Source: Costus lasius
Taxonomy: Eukaryota; Streptophyta; Magnoliopsida; Zingiberales; Costaceae
DNA: 64,000 nucleotides
Assembly (NCBI GenBank): GCA_027563935.2
Contig: JANVAS020000203.1
Span: forward strand, 2,976,001 to 3,040,000
Direction of reading: 5' to 3'
Below, piece by piece: positions 21,835 to 32,964 of this stretch (the stretch's first letter is position 1; each line of letters starts with the position of its first letter). The notes under the pieces were generated by a model. It searched no databases. It was not told where the DNA came from and saw only the letters and a list, made by a program, of their open reading frames with translations. The position numbers and the translations under genes were made by a program.

Positions 21835-23660
21835 GACTGGTTTACTATCCTTTTTCTACATTAAGTATCTCACAGCCGCATGATCAGTGTACACCACCAC
21901 TTTGGAGTTAATTAAGTATGATCTAAGTTTATCAAAGGCAAACACTATTGCTAAATGTTCCTTCTCAGTGGTGGTATAATTCCTCTATGTCTCATCCAAA
22001 GTTCTACTGGCATAATGAATAACATAAGGCTTTTTCTCCTTTCTCTGTCCCAAAACTGCTCCTATTGCATAGTCACTAGCATCACACATAAGCTCGAAGG
22101 GCAAATCCCAATCTGGAGGTTGAATGATAGGTGCTGAAATCAAAGCTTTCTTTAATTCCTGAAAAGTAGATAAACAATCCTCATTAAAAGAAAATTTAAC
22201 ATCTTTACAACGTAAATTTGTAAGAGGTCTAGAAAGTTTAGAGAAATCCTTGATGAATCGCCGGTAGAACCCTGCATGTCCTAGAAAGCTTCGGACCTCC
22301 TTCACTGTAGTGGGCGGCTCTAATTTTTCTATCACTTTAACTTTGGCTTTATCAACTTCAATGCCTCTTTCTGAAATTAAATGCCCCAAAACTATCCCTT
22401 GTCTAACCATGAAATGACATTTTTCCCAGTTAAGCACAAGGTTGGTTTCTTCACACCGCTGCAAAACTCGAGATAAGTTAGCTAAACAATCATCAAAAGA
22501 AGAACCATATACAGAGAAATCATCCATAAAAACATCCATAAAGTCTTCAATAAAATCAGAAAAAATAGCCATCATGCATCTTTGAAAAGTAGCAGGTGCA
22601 TTACGTAGACCAAAAGGCATTCTCTTATATGCAAAAGTACCATACGGGCAAGTGAACGTGGTCTTATCTTGGTCATCAGGATGTATAGGAATTTGGAAAA
22701 ATCCAGAGTATCCATCTAAGAAACAAAAGTGAGAATGGTTTGCAAGCCTTTCAACCATCTGATCAATAAAAGGTAAGGGGAAATGGTCTTTTCTAGTAGC
22801 AGCATTCAATTTTCTATAATCTATCCACATGCGCCAACTAGTAACAGTTCTAATAGGAATTAATTCATTGTCTTTGTTTTTCATGATAGTTACCCCTCCT
22901 TTCTTAGGAACACAATATACAGCACTTACCCATTTACTATCAGAGATAGGATAGATAATACCTGCATCAAGTAATTTCAAAACCTCCTTTTTCACAACTT
23001 CTTTCATAGAGGGGTTAAGTCTCCTTTGAAAATCTACATGTGGCTTGTGTTCCTCTTCTATCAAGATCCTGTGCATACAAAAAGAATGGTTAATTCCTTT
23101 TAAGTCATCAATTGTATACCCAATTACCTTTCTATGAATCCTTAATTCTTTGAGAAGCAAATCTGTCTCTCTCTTTCCAAGCTGTGCATCAACAATAATA
23201 GGGTAAGTAGAATTAGGACCAAGAAATTCATAACGAAGGTTATCAGGTAAAGCTTTAAGTTCTATTTTTGGAGCCTTCTCTTCTTCATTCTTTTCATTAT
23301 CACAAGCACTGCAGTCTAATGATTCATTAATTTCAGAATTGGTTTCTACATTAGAATCAAGAGCAGAATCTAAATCAGAATCATATTCAGAGGTTTCAAC
23401 AAATAAATCATTAAGATCATAGATGGAGTCATCTACAATATGTATACTACAACAAGATCCAGAATTTGATGGGTTTTTCATGGCCTCATTCAAGTCATAT
23501 TCGATTCTTTCATCCCCATTCTTAAGTGTAAGTTTACCATTCTTGACATCAATAAATGCTACTGTTGTGGCTAAGAACGATCTACCAAGTATGATGGGGA
23601 TTTTTTGCATCTTCTTCCATCTCAAGAACTACAAAATCTCCTGGAATGAAATATTTACCT
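21835..23660 (-). pseudogene. Athila reverse transcriptase and RNase H, broken
   Basis: The long open part (21985-23625) begins inside the protease-RT linker (PIILGRSFLAT) and contains a complete Athila-type RT: WIDYRKLNAATRKDHFPLPF, CFLDGYSGFFQIPIHP, FMDDFSVYG with the catalytic Asp pair, and YRRFIKDFSKLSRPL, then RNase H with LMCDASDYAIGAVL. A TAG at 21985-21987 replaces the Gln of the usual TLDETQ motif. The frame is joined to the protease by a frameshift near 23610 and separated from it by TAGs at 23663-23665 and 23720-23722. RT type and tRNA-Asp PBS place it in Athila. Confidence 0.9.
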
Positions 23661-23719
23661 ATCTAGATAGGTACATCTTCAAGAATCCCTATAGGATACT
23701 TAACTGAACGATCGGCGGG

Positions 23720-25264
23720 CTACAAAGATATTGAAGTTGGTTTAAGCTCTCCCATGTCCAATTTCCTGCAAATAGACAATGGCATTAGACTCACACTAGC
23801 ACCTAAATCACATAAGGCTCGGTCAAAAGCCATACCCCCAATAAAATAAGGTATAGAGAAACTACCTGGATCTTTTAACTTCGGTGGCAGCTTGTTTTGG
23901 ATAATAGCACTACATTCTTCAGTTAAAACCACAGTACCATAGTCCTCTATCTTTCTTTTATTAGACAAAATTTCTTTCAAAAATTTGGCATACGTGGGCA
24001 TTTGAGTTAAAGCTTCAGTGAATGGAATATTAATATAAAGCTTCTTTAAAACATCAAGAAATTTCCCAAACTGCTTGTCTAATTTTGCCTGCACTAGTCT
24101 CTGAGGAAAGGGTATAGGTGGCCTATATGGTGTAGGAGAGTTAGGCTTAGAAACATCATTCTGACATGATACATCACCTTTTGGTTCATCACCCTTTTGA
24201 GGTGGCAAACTAGGTTGGGACTGCTCATGCTCAGAAGATTTTTCCAAGTCTAACTCATGGTCATGTTCATCAGTAGGCTCTTTTTCACTATTCTCATATT
24301 TCTTTTTAGGTTTCTCTAATTGCCTCCCACTTCTAGTGATGATAGCATTACAGTGCTCCCCAGGGTTTAATTCAGGTTCAGCAGGTATTTGATTTTCTAG
24401 AGTCTTATTGTGAGTAGCTAAGGATCCTATTTGAGAAGTAAGATGACTAACCAATCCCTTAAGATCTTCAATCTCTTTATTTTGATTTGTCATTAATTGA
24501 TTTTGATTAGCCATAAACTCAAGTATGGATTCTACACTAAAAGAATTTACCTCTTCAATTAAGGTTCGCCATCCCTCATCATCATTCTTACCATGTTGAT
24601 GACAATGTAGCATTCTTTCTTCAGGAGCCCATTGGTTATGGTTCAGGGACATCTCTTCAAATAAAGTGAAAGCATCTTCAATGGTTTTGCTCATGAGGGC
24701 TCCTCCTACAGCAGCATCAACAATCAGACGGGTATTATAAAGTAGCCCATTATAAAATGTATGAATTAAAACCCAATTTTCAATGCCATGGTGAGGACAC
24801 TTCCATTGTAAATCGTTGAAACGCTCCCATGCCTCGCTAAAAGATACACCATCCCTCTGTGCAAAGCTCGTGATCTGGTTTCTCAACAGGATGGTCTTGC
24901 TTGGTGGAAAGTACTTCATCAGGAAAGTATTTGATAGTTGTTCCCATGTGGTGAAGGTACCGGTAGGTCGTGAATGTAGCCAAGAACGTGCTCGGTCCCT
25001 GAGAGAGAAATGAAACAATCTTAGTTTTAATACATCATCAGAAACTCCATTAATTTTAATGGTGTCACAATATTTAAGAAAAAGATATAAATGTTGATAA
25101 GGGTCTTCAATTGGGGATCCTCCAAACTGATTTTGCTGGATCATAGACAAGAAAGCAGGCTTGATCTCAAAATTATTAGCCTCAATAGTTGGTCTGGCAA
25201 TGCTAAAGTGTATCCCCTGAGGATTAGGGGCTGCATAGTCCCTAAGTGGTCTTTTGTCTGTCAT
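23720..25264 (-). pseudogene. Athila gag and protease, ending at a premature TAG
   Basis: I start it at the ATG at 25264 (MTDKRPLRDYAAPNPQG), the typical Athila gag start; the open frame extends upstream across the PBS, but that part is leader. Gag contains the retrotransposon gag domain (LRLFHFSLRDRARSWLHS, TWEQLSNTFLMKYFPPSKT, IHTFYNGLLYNTRLIVDAA) and a charged, repetitive linker without a zinc knuckle. The protease motif CDLGASVSLMPLSI has active Asp in D-L-G-A, as usual for Athila. Translation ends at TAG 23720-23722, just after GELKPTSISL, where related elements continue with Gln. Confidence 0.9.
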
Positions 25265-25413
25265 CAGATCTAAGTTTCGTGTGCACACTAAAGTAGATGG
25301 ATCAAATAACTCAAGTAAATAGAAAAGAACATAAAAATAGAACATAAATAGAAAATAAACAAAACCTAGTCTAGCAATACTTTCAATGTTTTCAATATTG
25401 ACAAAAACCAAGG

Positions 25414-25431
25414 TCCCCGGCAACGGCGCCA
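25414..25431 (-). other. Primer binding site of the Athila element (tRNA-Asp)
   Basis: Reverse complement reads TGGCGCCGTTGCCGGGGA, matching 18 bases of the 3' end of plant tRNA-Asp(GUC) including CCA. It lies nine bases inside the LTR. The same PBS with the same spacing occurs on the plus strand at 62894-62911. Confidence 0.93.
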
Positions 25432-25440
25432 AAAACTTGT

Positions 25441-27370
25441 TGTGTCCACAAGTGCACAGATACTCGAAGTAATAAAATAGATATCGAACCACAGAGACCT
25501 CGTTTGTCAAGTACTGAATAATTAATTTCTTACTAGCTAGGCAATCAAAAATATGCAAGTAAACTATCGAAGGCTACACGAAAATATCAGAGAGAGAATC
25601 TGGGACTAGGGTTTCATTCACTTTAATTTCCATGACTAGATATGAAAAGATGTTCGTCAGTCTAATTTTATTATGATAAAGATATAATTCACTTAATAAG
25701 GAAATTATCTCGCTTTCATGCAAGATCTATTCGATTGTTAAATAAAAGTGAATCATCAACAAAGAACTCAAGGATCACTTTCATGCATCCGAATTCTAAG
25801 TTAATAATCTCAAGTGAAAACTCAAGGATCACTTTCGTGCATCCGAATCTCAACACAGGTTCTGCTTAAGGTTCTCCAACAATCTAATACTCAATTTCTT
25901 GCAATATCATCATGTTTGTTTCATTAACTCAATCCTAGATTAGATTATCAATAATGACATTAAACTTAAAAAATTAAGAAATAACAACAAACCTAATTTC
26001 TTATGGTGAGTTCCTAACATTCAATTTTAGGGTTCCAAGCTCTCAAGCAAATCACCTTTCGGCCCTTATTGCGAAAACTCTAAAACATACTTGATAATAT
26101 GAATCTATGGAGTATTAAAGAACAATCAACATAGAAGCAGAATTATCATACTAAAATTATACTTGACGAAATAATGGAAGATTCATCTAGTCATTAAGAA
26201 ATCAAAGGGAATTACTCCCCCATGTCCCAAAAGAAGTTTAAGCTAGCATGGTAGATAGATTACAATAATCCATGGTTCAGAGGGATCAAAAATCGAAGAA
26301 AAGAAAGAAATTACTAAACACAGCATGGCTGTAATAAAATTTACAGCCGTAATTTTCCGCGTGAACAGTGGTCGGCTGTGTGCTTTTGTTGATTTCTCCT
26401 ATGATCGACTTCCTTTCATGCTAAAACTTCTAGAGTATCTTCTCCTCCTCTAGGCGTAGCTTCCCTTCAAATTTCACGGCCTGAGATGCGTTGTATGCTT
26501 CCCGGCGACGAACCCTAGGGTGACGGTGAGAATCTCAATTCCTCTCTATGTGGTGGATCAAAATTAGGGCTTTTTGGCTGTCTCTTCTCCTCTATCTAAA
26601 ACTCCCCTTTTGTTTCTTACGGATCTTCAATTGATGGCCTGGATCGTCTGAAATCATCCGCGCAAGAATCGTGCTTCGAACAGTCTAAGAAAATCACGTG
26701 TTCAGGTTATAATTATGGCCGTAAAAATGGTTACGACAGTGCCATAATTTCAGCAGTCCCGTAATTTTAGCAGGAACTCTCGGCACAGAAATCATCCGGA
26801 ATTACGGTACCGTGAAATGAATTACGGCAGTGCCGTATTTTTATCAAATATCTCGGGTGAAAAATCAACTCGAAATACGGCCCGTAATTTTGGTTACGGT
26901 GGTACCGTAAAATCCATCAAACTTTCTGTACGAAAATGAACCCAGATTACGGCCCGTGAAATCTATTACGACAGTGCCGTAATTTGTTTGAAACTTTCTG
27001 TTCAAAATCGTCCCAAAACACGACAGCACTTGGAAATTACGGTAGTATCGTGGAATTGTTCTGTAAGTGCAGTGAAACCACGGTACCGTAATTTCTATTA
27101 CGGTAGTGCCGTAATTTTGGTTTGAGCTCTATTCTTCATGGAATTTGACGTGTAATCTTCTCTTGATGGTGGGAATTCATTCATGCATCTGGAATTGCTT
27201 GAAAATGCTTGAAAATCGTGCCTTTTTACCTGAAAATCATCAAAAACCAAAAAGAGTGTAGATTCCGCAGTATTTGATAAAAAAGACATAAAAATAAGCA
27301 AATATTGTAAATATGACACAAAAATATCTATCAAATGGCACAAAATTTACTATAAATTTCAGTGTCATCA
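25441..27370 (-). repeat. 5' LTR of the minus-strand Athila
   Basis: About 1.93 kb. The sense 3' end (plus 25441, TGTGTCCACAAG) is placed by the PBS and by likeness to the end of the solo LTR at 29170. The sense 5' end is 27367 or 27370 (both give a TG terminus), because chromovirus integrase coding resumes at 27371. It contains two AAGGATCACTTTC(A/G)TGCATCC copies (25770 and 25826) and a palindrome-rich tract at 26705-27115. The partner LTR is outside the window. Confidence 0.8.
26705..27115. repeat. Tract of imperfect palindromes in the Athila LTR
   Basis: About ten degenerate copies of a word like ATTACGG-TAGTG-CCGTAAT, which is perfect at 27097-27115; variants are GGTACCGTAAT, ACGGCAGTGCCGTA and ACGGCCCGTAAT. 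The tract begins about 255 bp from the LTR's sense start. Function unknown; candidate transcription-factor array or RNA structure. Confidence 0.7.
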
Positions 27371-27683
27371 TATGCCAATCAAAGCCGAAGAGATAAAAAT
27401 TTTTAGGTCGGAGATCTAGTTTTGTTGAAACTAACACCACAAATGTGGAAGAAAATATCTATTAGATTGGCACACAAAAGCTTGATATAGAGATATGATG
27501 AACCTTTCAAGTTCTTACACAGGGTTGATGTAGTTGCTTACAAATTGAAGTTCCCAAATTGACTGAAGCTGCTTCCAATGTTCTATGTGAGTTTTCTAAA
27601 AAAATTTCATGCATATGAAGGAGAACCAAGTAGAACTCAGGGACGTCGGGCTCCACCAAGTGTCATAATAGAATTTGATCAGA
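27371..27683 (+). pseudogene. Chromovirus integrase C-terminal remnant
   Basis: Plus-strand reading with stops and at least one frameshift. It recovers VGDLVLLKL, then a YDEPFKFLHRVDVVAYKLKFP stretch, then (shifted) FYVSFLKKFHAYEGEP: the integrase C-terminal domain of chromodomain-bearing Ty3/Gypsy elements, which precedes the chromodomain. The upstream part of the element must lie left of the Athila insertion, outside the window. Rightward it is cut by a solo LTR, beyond which the chromodomain appears. Confidence 0.78.
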
Positions 27684-29170
27684 TGCGTTGCATTTACATC
27701 ATATTTTTTCTTATATTTTATATAATATTTTGTGCATTATTGTATAATTTTATACCAATTTTTAATATTTTTATCTCCTATGGTATGAAATCTTTACTTT
27801 TTTTGGTTTTCGTGAAAATATAGATAAAATCAAGCAAAAATGATGGATTTTATGAGTTTTAAAACCATGACATGATTCTCAAGGAAAAGAGAAGTTACAT
27901 GTCAAGTTTGGAGTGAAATGGAGGTTAGACACAATATTCACAGTCACACCCGTGAGTCCTTCACGGGCCATGAGTATCGTACTGCACAAAGGAATAGTTC
28001 TCGCCAAAGTCCAGTTTTGCATAGAGAATTTCATGGCCGCACCCCGTGACTTGTTCACGGGCCGTGAATGTCTCGGCGTACAGCGACCAGAAGGCTGTTT
28101 TATTCACAAAAGGATTCGCGGCTGTAGCCGTGAATGCTTCACAGCCCGTGAAGACTTCCTTCCAACTCAATTTTCACATCGATTATTCCTTAAATTAGAT
28201 CGAAACTTAGCCATAATTTAGACAAACCTTCCTAGATGGGTTCTAAATGGATTAAACTATAAAATGAAGGGTTTTGGAAGAAATTAGAGAGCTTCTTTGG
28301 ATGAAAATAAACACAAGCAGCGGCTAGGCCAAGAATAGGTGACTGGGCGATTTTTCGACGAGGAGATCACGCAAAGGACGGATTTTGATGCTCCATCTTT
28401 ATCTCCTAACCGAAGAGAAGGGTTATTCTTATTTCTCCTAGTGTCTCCTTGTAATTGGATTAAGTTTTCATATCAATTTCACAACTCTATATGTTGTATT
28501 CTAAGAGCATGAATGCTTAAACTTTCTTTTTGAGCTTAGGGGTGTAACCCGTTGATGTTTTCTGAAACAAATTTATTGTTCTATTCTTTGTTATAAAATT
28601 TATTGAGTCAATTTGTTAAGAATTGTGTTCTACTTCGTAATTTTACTCTGGCCAAGTATTTTTTACGTCTTAGACGTCGCGAAAAGGATCGAGAGGTGAA
28701 TCATGATGTCGGATCTATTATTTTTAAACTTGTGAATCCAATTACGAGAGTAGTTTGGATTTACTTGAAGGATTCACATGATTTTTCACAGAGCCTAAGG
28801 GGCCTAATTACGATAATTGTCATGAGAGTAGGGAATTATGGCTGTTAGGTACTGAATTACGCTTTGAGAGAAGGTAATCTGTACACAAGGAAAAAATCCT
28901 TTTCAACACTTTAATTTTCTATTCGAAGATTATTTTTATTAATTTCTACATCGTTAGTGTGGTGAGACCCTAGTCCCGACTCTCTTCATATTATTTTCTA
29001 CCCAAAACACTCGCTTTTGTTTTTTCATACTTTGAAGTTTTCAAACAAAAACCACATTTTTGATTTGTCTAGCTATAGATTGATCTTGTAATCGGTACTT
29101 AACCACCAGATCCTCATTGGGAACGATCTTTATTTTATTACTTCTATACAACTGTACACTTGTGGTCACA
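27684..29170 (+). repeat. Solo Athila-like LTR
   Basis: 1487 bp, starting TGCGTTGCATTT and ending TTGTGGTCACA, like the end of the other Athila LTRs. It is flanked by tcaga (27679-27683) and tcagc (29171-29175), a four-of-five duplication, and on both sides by chromovirus coding. No PBS or internal region follows, so it is a solo LTR left by LTR-LTR recombination. Palindromic (C)CGTGA...TCACGG words cluster at 27945-28150. No host gene is seen inside. Confidence 0.75.
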
Positions 29171-29343
29171 TCAGCTACACTAATAGAAGTTGCAAAATGG
29201 AGTTTCTCATCCAATGGGAAGGCACACCTGAGGAAGAAGCACGATAGGAAAAAGTTTCTAACCTATGGTAGTTTGATGAGCAAATACAAGAATAAATGGA
29301 TGACCTATTGTCGAGGGCAACGACGAACACAGGTGGGGGAGAA
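29171..29343 (+). pseudogene. Chromovirus chromodomain remnant and polypurine tract
   Basis: One frame reads CKMEFLIQWEGTPEEEA, then after a TAG continues to LW and an FDEQIQE segment, then SRATTNTGGGE. This is the chromodomain pattern (aromatic, hydrophobic core, WxGxP, EExxWE) with stops, including one at the conserved Trp. The C-terminal G-rich codons overlap the polypurine tract GGTGGGGGAGAA (29332-29343), common in Tekay/Del and Reina types. The domain would direct integration to marked chromatin; here it is dead. Confidence 0.8.
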
Positions 29344-30630
29344 TGTGATGTCCCTAGGATTTAGAACAAATCCTGAGACACATCAAGCACGATGGATGTC
29401 TTTGATCCCTGATCATCCAATGTGGTGGACAAGCATAGAGATCACTTAAGCTCGGAGTGGTTAATTAACTTACATCCACTAAGGGTTGACCCAACTAGTC
29501 ACCCTAATTTGGGAGTTTGAGCGAATGACACGCAAGGGAGGGATGGACGCTCGCCCTAACATGTGTGAAGGGTGTACACGTAATTATGTGTTTGGACCCA
29601 AGGTTCACATTGAACCATTGGAGAGCCCATGGTGCGACTTATGAGCGAGCGCTTGTGGCGCACACGTGGCACCTTTTGGGGTGACATGTGGTGTGTGTGT
29701 GTGGGCAGTGCCCTGGGTTTTAAATAAACCTTGGGGGCTACAGGGTGGTGTCAATCCATTGATGAGTCTAAGTTTTCTGAGTTCACGACTAGAGACCTAG
29801 GCAAGGGAGAGGGAATCACGGTGCGCTTCTCCAATTTCACACACATGTACGCACCTTTGGGGTGTTATATGGTAGCGATGTGAGGCGTCCATTCGTGCTC
29901 ACACACTGGGCGTCAGCTGTAATAGAGGAAGATGGTAGGGGGTGGATATTGACATCCTTGCATCACTGGGCAGTGCAGCATGAGTTCTCCTTTCATCCCG
30001 TGCTCATCACGATGCAAGATAGGTTAGGTGTCTTTGATCTCTCACAATGAGTGGCTGCGGCAGTAGAGAGTAGGGTTTTGGCAATCGTTCGACAGTGGTT
30101 AGGGCTTCGCACCAGTTGGCGGTGGCCGGCAAAGCAAGGTGAGGCACAGTAGTCGACAACGGCATAGGTCCAGTGAGCGATGCACTTGCATGAAGAAGAA
30201 AGACACACGGGTGTCATCTGTAAACATGACAAAGCAGCGGGAGCTCGCATGCCTTGTATGCACATGGGTACCATGTGAGCGTGAGGGATATGTAATACTA
30301 TTCCTTCATGTGTGTGGAGTTCTATTTGATTTCATCCATGTGACATTTGGCTGAGGTTTTACGCAAAGGCTTCTTCCACAGTTTGAGGCACGCTACAATG
30401 GTAAAATCTAATCTCCTCAGACTTAGAACTTAACTATCATCCTTCTATTGTCGGTCGAGCTCTTTCAAGAATTTATGCTCGACCAACCTCTTTTGCTTAG
30501 TGTGTGCACCCTTGTAGGGCTGGTTGTTATTTCCTGCTATTATTCGTCCTAGCCCCTTGAAAGGTTGCCCTTGCTTGCTCTTGCACATAGGTACTATTTT
30601 TTGTTCGTCGGTCCAATTTGGGTATTACGA
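29344..30630 (+). repeat. 3' LTR of the chromovirus remnant
   Basis: Begins TGTGATGTCCC right after the polypurine tract and appears to end GGGTATTACGA, compared with the usual TGTGAYGTCCC ... GGGTRTTACA termini of this group. A TATA-like TTTAAATAAACC lies at about 29720. The right end is a judgement from this terminus alone. The short frames inside look accidental. Confidence 0.65.
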
Positions 30631-31083
30631 TGAGTGAGGACTGCGAGCTGAGAGATATTAGTGATGTTATTTTTGTGAGCATACTAGTAGGGGTAGTGAG
30701 TCACTGAAACTCTCCTGAACGTGGGTGATTGAGAGTCCTAGTGCTTCTACTTAAGTGTCCCTAACTGGACACTTTACTCTAGATTAGGGCTTGGGGCTAC
30801 CGTCTTAGTGCAAGATTTCTAGTTAAATGAAAATTTGCTCGCGACACCTAGCTACAATGTCAAAGATTTGGTTGACCATTCAAATTGAAATGCATATGTT
30901 CTAGCAAATGTATTGATCTTGTAGTTTCCCTACATAATTGGGAGACAAACTATCCTCTCAAGTCATGAAGGCAAAGGTGTAGTTCTTTTAGTTGATTCAC
31001 CTACTTGAGGTATAGCCTTCTTAGCTAAGCGGAGTTCCCCAAGAAGCTCATAAGCACATCACACCCATGAGCATGGTAGATTT
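30631..31083. other. Unassigned 453-bp stretch
   Basis: Between the chromovirus 3' LTR and the type B plus LTR. I see no coding frame, terminal motif or repeat that I recognise on either strand. It may be original host DNA or a remnant of an older element. Confidence 0.4.
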
Positions 31084-32964
31084 TGTTGGTGTATATGCCA
31101 TAAGGACCTAATTCTGGTCCGTTACTTGTACTACTTGACATTGATATTTATATCATACTGGCATTGTCGTTATCATTATTTGTTTACATCTGCGAACATG
31201 TACTTATATGATAATGTCCCTGGAGACAGATTGGATCTGTGCTCAAACTATTGTCCCTAGTCAATGTACCTTAGTGGATATGGGACAGCTATGGTACTTG
31301 TAAGACTGGTATATGGGCTGGTTAGGCACGTGGTGCTAACACAGGCATATGGGTATATCAGTGGTAGATATACTGGACCGACCCGCTGTGAGGCAATGAC
31401 TTGGTGTCACGAGATATCCTCACAAGTGATAGGAGATGCATTGATCCCTTGACTTGAGATCATTGGCCATTCTATATGGTTAGGGATATACTTTGATACA
31501 ACCTAACTCCTTGCCGTAATTGGGAGGTAATAACGGTTGTCATTGGGCATGTCACGACCCATATGAGAAGGTCAATGCACAGACATAGGATTTGCCCCTT
31601 CCTAAGGGAAGCATGATATCCATGGAGCTCCTCTATGGTTCTATGACTGAAAGTGTATGGCCATACCCAGGTTAGACCTGATTTAGTCATAGCCATGAGA
31701 TTGGATAGAAACAAGTGGTGACACACTTGGCCAATCGGATATCAGTTCGGCAAAGAGACTGTAATGCATCTCTGTACCTGATTGCGATGATGGGGATGTC
31801 GATGTCGATATCCATTCCGATGACTTGGGTAGCAGCGATGCACTGCTAGGTGCCACTCACTGCTTGTGGTGACCTTAGGTCAGCACTACCAATGTCAAAG
31901 GAACCTACAGGGTCGCACACCTTGATACTCGAGTTCTCGCATTGATCGGGAAGCCTTATGATCGAGTTATTGGATAACTCGGATCTGTTTTGGAGATTTC
32001 ATCAGCGCTAATGGGCCTGATGAGATCGGTTACAGCATTTTAACCATGGTTAGCCCAATTTGACCATGGGTTAAATTGGATTGGATCCAAGGGCTTGGTT
32101 AACATGAAAAATGGACCTTGGGCTGGGCCCATTGAAAAGGTTGAGTTAATGGGCTTAAAGAGAAGAAAAGGGATGGCGCATGCTTAACCCTAGTTAGACT
32201 AGGGTTAGCCCTTATACCTCATGTGAGTTTAATTGATCATGATAAAATAAGGGCTAATTAATTAATTAATTAGAGTCCTATTTTTGTGGGATTAAATGGG
32301 CTGATTTATTTGAATTAATTAGAGTCGTAATTGGATTAGGATTCAATTAATTAAATAAATAATTAGAGTCCTAATTGGATTAGGACTTGATTCAAAGCTT
32401 AATTTGAATCTTGATCAAACCACCCCTTGAGTCCTAATTGAATTAGGACTTGATCAAGTCGCCCATATAAGTCCTAATTGGATTAGGACTTATCTTGATC
32501 AAACCGTCCATGTAAATCCTAATAGGATTAGGACATGATCAAGGCGCCCACATGAGTCCTAATTAGATTAGGATTTAAATTCCTACTTCTTCTCCTAGCC
32601 ACCCAATTTGTTTGAATTGAGGCCACAAGTAAACCGCCTATGGTCTCTATAAATAGAGACCTTGGTCGCCCCTCTCAACACACTAATTTCTCTTGAAGGC
32701 GTGATCAATTGAGAGGGCGATCAAGTGAGGGCGAGTGGCTCCATCCTTTCCATCAAACCGCAAGTGTTCATCTTCCCTTCTCCTTGGCGAAAGGTGAACT
32801 TGTTCTTGGTGGCATCTCCTTCTTCCTCCTTGTTCATGGCGCATCTCCCTTTCGTGGTGGCGCAAGTCTCTTGGAGGGCTCTCCCAAGGCTTGGATCTTC
32901 TTCCCGAGGCTAGCACCGGGCATGGAAGAAGAGGCTCGAGGCATCCGTGTGTGTGAGACTGTAG
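31084..32964 (+). repeat. Type B Copia LTR, plus strand, truncated at its 3' end
   Basis: Begins TGTTGGTGTATATGCC, the same start as the E5 LTRs. It contains repeated TCCTAAT(T/C)(G/C)(G/A)ATTAGGA palindromes at 32265-32580 and a TATA box at 32648-32655, and ends at ...GAGACTGTAG where the minus-strand LTR begins. The corresponding E5 LTR continues about 200 bp further, so the end is missing, apparently displaced by insertion of the adjacent LTR. Confidence 0.82.
32642..32661 (+). promoter_or_regulatory. TATA box inside a palindrome in the type B LTR
   Basis: GGTCTCTATAAATAGAGACC: nine-base arms pair around AA, and TATAAATA lies at the centre. Core promoter of the LTR by position (about 300 bp before the truncated end). 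TATAAATA recurs at the equivalent place in the other type B LTRs (reverse complement at 33498-33505, 44741-44748 and 61081-61088), but there without the long palindrome. Confidence 0.65.

Larger units (their letters stand above)
1..27370 (-). mobile_element. Athila-type Ty3/Gypsy element, minus strand, left end outside the window
   Basis: Reading leftward: 5' LTR (25441-27370), tRNA-Asp PBS (25414-25431), gag and protease, RT, RNase H and integrase ending at 20402, then a 3' region with an ORF on the opposite strand. The gag start, the RT motifs and the PBS are all of Athila type. Two Copia elements, E1 and E2, are inserted in the 3' region. The element itself sits inside a chromovirus integrase, whose frame resumes at 27371. 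The 3' LTR is not identified and is presumably left of the window, so target duplication and LTR age cannot be checked. The polyprotein carries several stops and at least two frameshifts, so this copy is dead. Confidence 0.8.

Noticed and set aside
25265..25558. Upstream extension of the Athila gag frame, from an ATG at 25558
   Set aside because: It spans the LTR end and the PBS, which are not coding; gag starts at 25264 by family resemblance.
29117..29449. A 110-codon plus-strand frame as a host gene
   Set aside because: It is a shifted reading across the solo LTR end, the chromodomain remnant and the chromovirus LTR start.
29862..30354. Small frames in the chromovirus 3' LTR
   Set aside because: They lie on both strands inside an LTR and show no recognisable motif.
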